NCBI GenBank assembly: GCA_003650185.1
Contig: QMOF01000141.1
Location: forward strand, 1-6,060
Direction: 5' to 3'
DNA: 6,060 nucleotides
Origin: Chloroflexota bacterium
GTDB taxonomy: Bacteria; Chloroflexota; Dehalococcoidia; UBA2247; RBG-13-53-26
This document shows positions 5,646 to 6,060 of the stretch, one piece after another (the first letter of the stretch is position 1; the number at the start of each line of letters is the position of its first letter). The position numbers were made by a program, and so were the translations under genes. The notes beneath the pieces are model-generated. The model worked only from the letters and a program-made list of their open reading frames with translations. It ran no database searches and was not told the origin of the DNA.

Positions 5646-5750
5646 GTCAGAATCTACCATGCTGGCCAACCAGGGCCACAAAGGATGAAAATTGCAGCCG
5701 CTGAGCTCGCTGGCTGATGCATCGAACCCGTGACACCGCCAGACCGACAG

Positions 5751-5777
5751 GGTGGGTGAAGCGAAGCGGAACCCACC
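5751..5777. repeat. short palindromic intergenic element
   Basis: GGTGGGT (5751-5757) is exactly inverted at ACCCACC (5771-5777) around the loop GAAGCGAAGCGGA. The arms are embedded in a wider AGGGTGGGT ... ACCCACCACCCT setting. The GAAGCGAAGCG loop resembles the GCGAAG core of the palindrome at 5603-5645, so the two may share an origin. Confidence 0.6.
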
Positions 5778-5808
5778 ACCCTCCTTGACGCCCGTCAGCC
5801 GCATAGCC

Positions 5809-5851
5809 GTCTGGGTACGGTGTCAGATGCCTGACGTGACACCCACCAGAC
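5809..5851. repeat. nested palindromic element
   Basis: The outer arms are GTCTGG (5809-5814) and CCAGAC (5846-5851). Inside them are two overlapping alternatives: GTGTCA (5820-5825) with TGACAC (5837-5842), and GTCAG (5822-5826) with CTGAC (5831-5835) around ATGC. One folded strand could therefore form a long interrupted cruciform. Function is unknown. Confidence 0.55.
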
Positions 5852-5888
5852 CTGCCTCTTACACCACGGCACCCACCCCCAACATCCC

Positions 5889-5937
5889 CCTGTAGGAGAG
5901 CCTTTCCAGGCTCGACCGTCCGGTGCCAGCGCGGCAC
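5889..5937 (+). repeat. REP-like element, copy A
   Basis: CCTGTAGGAGA leads into the perfect hairpin GAGCCT-TTCC-AGGCTC (5898-5913). A spacer and a second hairpin, GTGCC-AGCGC-GGCAC (5923-5937), follow. The first 47 bases recur at 6014-6060 with two substitutions (45 of 47 identical), a period of 125 bp. A GTAG tetranucleotide before a small hairpin is the hallmark of REP sequences moved by REP-associated tyrosine transposases. No such transposase is in the window. Confidence 0.8.
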
Positions 5938-5976
5938 GGCGCCTCTCCGTGGGCCTGGCCTCCCTCCCACCACCCT

Positions 5977-6003
5977 GATCGACCCCAGAAGGGGTCTCCT
6001 ACA
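5977..6003 (-). repeat. REP-like element, copy B, inverted and diverged
   Basis: Read on the minus strand, TGTAGGAGA (6003-5995) leads into the hairpin GACCCC-TTCT-GGGGTC (5996-5981), then GATC. The head and the loop start match copies A and C. The stem differs at two pairs, and both sides have changed so that pairing is kept. It faces copy C across a 12-nt gap, giving the 9-bp inverted repeat TCTCCTACA/TGTAGGAGA. Confidence 0.7.
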
Positions 6004-6013
6004 CATGCCGGGT

Positions 6014-6060
6014 CCTGTAGGAGAGCCTTTCCAGGCTCGACCGTCCGGTGCCGACGCGGC
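6014..6060 (+). repeat. REP-like element, copy C, cut by the window end
   Basis: This is the second direct copy of the unit at 5889, with the hairpin GAGCCT-TTCC-AGGCTC at 6023-6038. The only two differences from copy A (AG to GA at 6053-6054) fall in the loop of the predicted second hairpin, whose right arm is cut after GGC by the end of the window. More copies may follow. Confidence 0.8.

Noticed and set aside
5705..5745. tRNA-like GGTTCGAT on the minus strand
   Set aside because: The flanking bases do not form a T-arm stem, and no acceptor or anticodon arms are found at the right distances.
5889..6060. CRISPR array from the repeated 47-base unit
   Set aside because: There are only two direct copies, 125 bp apart, with an inverted relative between them, hairpin-type structure and no cas genes. 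REP-like elements fit better.

Overview
The window (about 60% G+C) reads as a chromosomal segment of a bacterium. All recognisable genes are on the + strand. The protein types (short archaeal-like FeoB, a crotonase-family protein, the DNA-repair-linked radical SAM/HhH protein) and the intergenic palindromes would fit an anaerobic or environmental lineage such as Chloroflexota. That placement is inference, and no marker gene here settles it.

Positions 1-2643 form a ferrous-iron uptake operon. A good sigma70-type promoter (TTGACG, 17 bp, TAGAAT) is followed by a near-consensus DtxR/IdeR box over the expected start site. Next come a two-domain MntR/DtxR-family regulator (73-549), a 46-codon small ORF with a strong Shine-Dalgarno (551-691), feoA (699-923) and feoB (940-2643). 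The layout suggests a metal-sensing repressor that controls its own operon. When metal is scarce, FeoB, a GTPase-coupled membrane permease, would import Fe(II) with FeoA as accessory protein. No FeoC is visible.

Positions 2644-2957 are non-coding and hold a candidate promoter and a perfect 12-bp palindrome upstream of a single crotonase-superfamily gene (2958-3818). That protein keeps one catalytic Glu but appears to have His in place of the second. Positions 3819-3999 hold competing short hairpins and a 10-bp tandem duplication.

Positions 4000-5205 encode a radical SAM protein with a C-terminal helix-hairpin-helix. It belongs to the family usually found beside a uracil-DNA-glycosylase-like partner, but no partner is visible in this window. 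A 12-bp bulged stem covers the 3' end of the gene.

Positions 5206-6060 contain no gene I can support. The last 460 bases are dense in palindromic intergenic repeats. They include three REP-like elements (two direct, one inverted) that start with GTAGGAGA and carry hairpins whose stems differ by compensatory changes. This repeat cluster and the metal-regulated start of the feo operon are the most interesting parts of the window. I see no clearly new multi-gene system.
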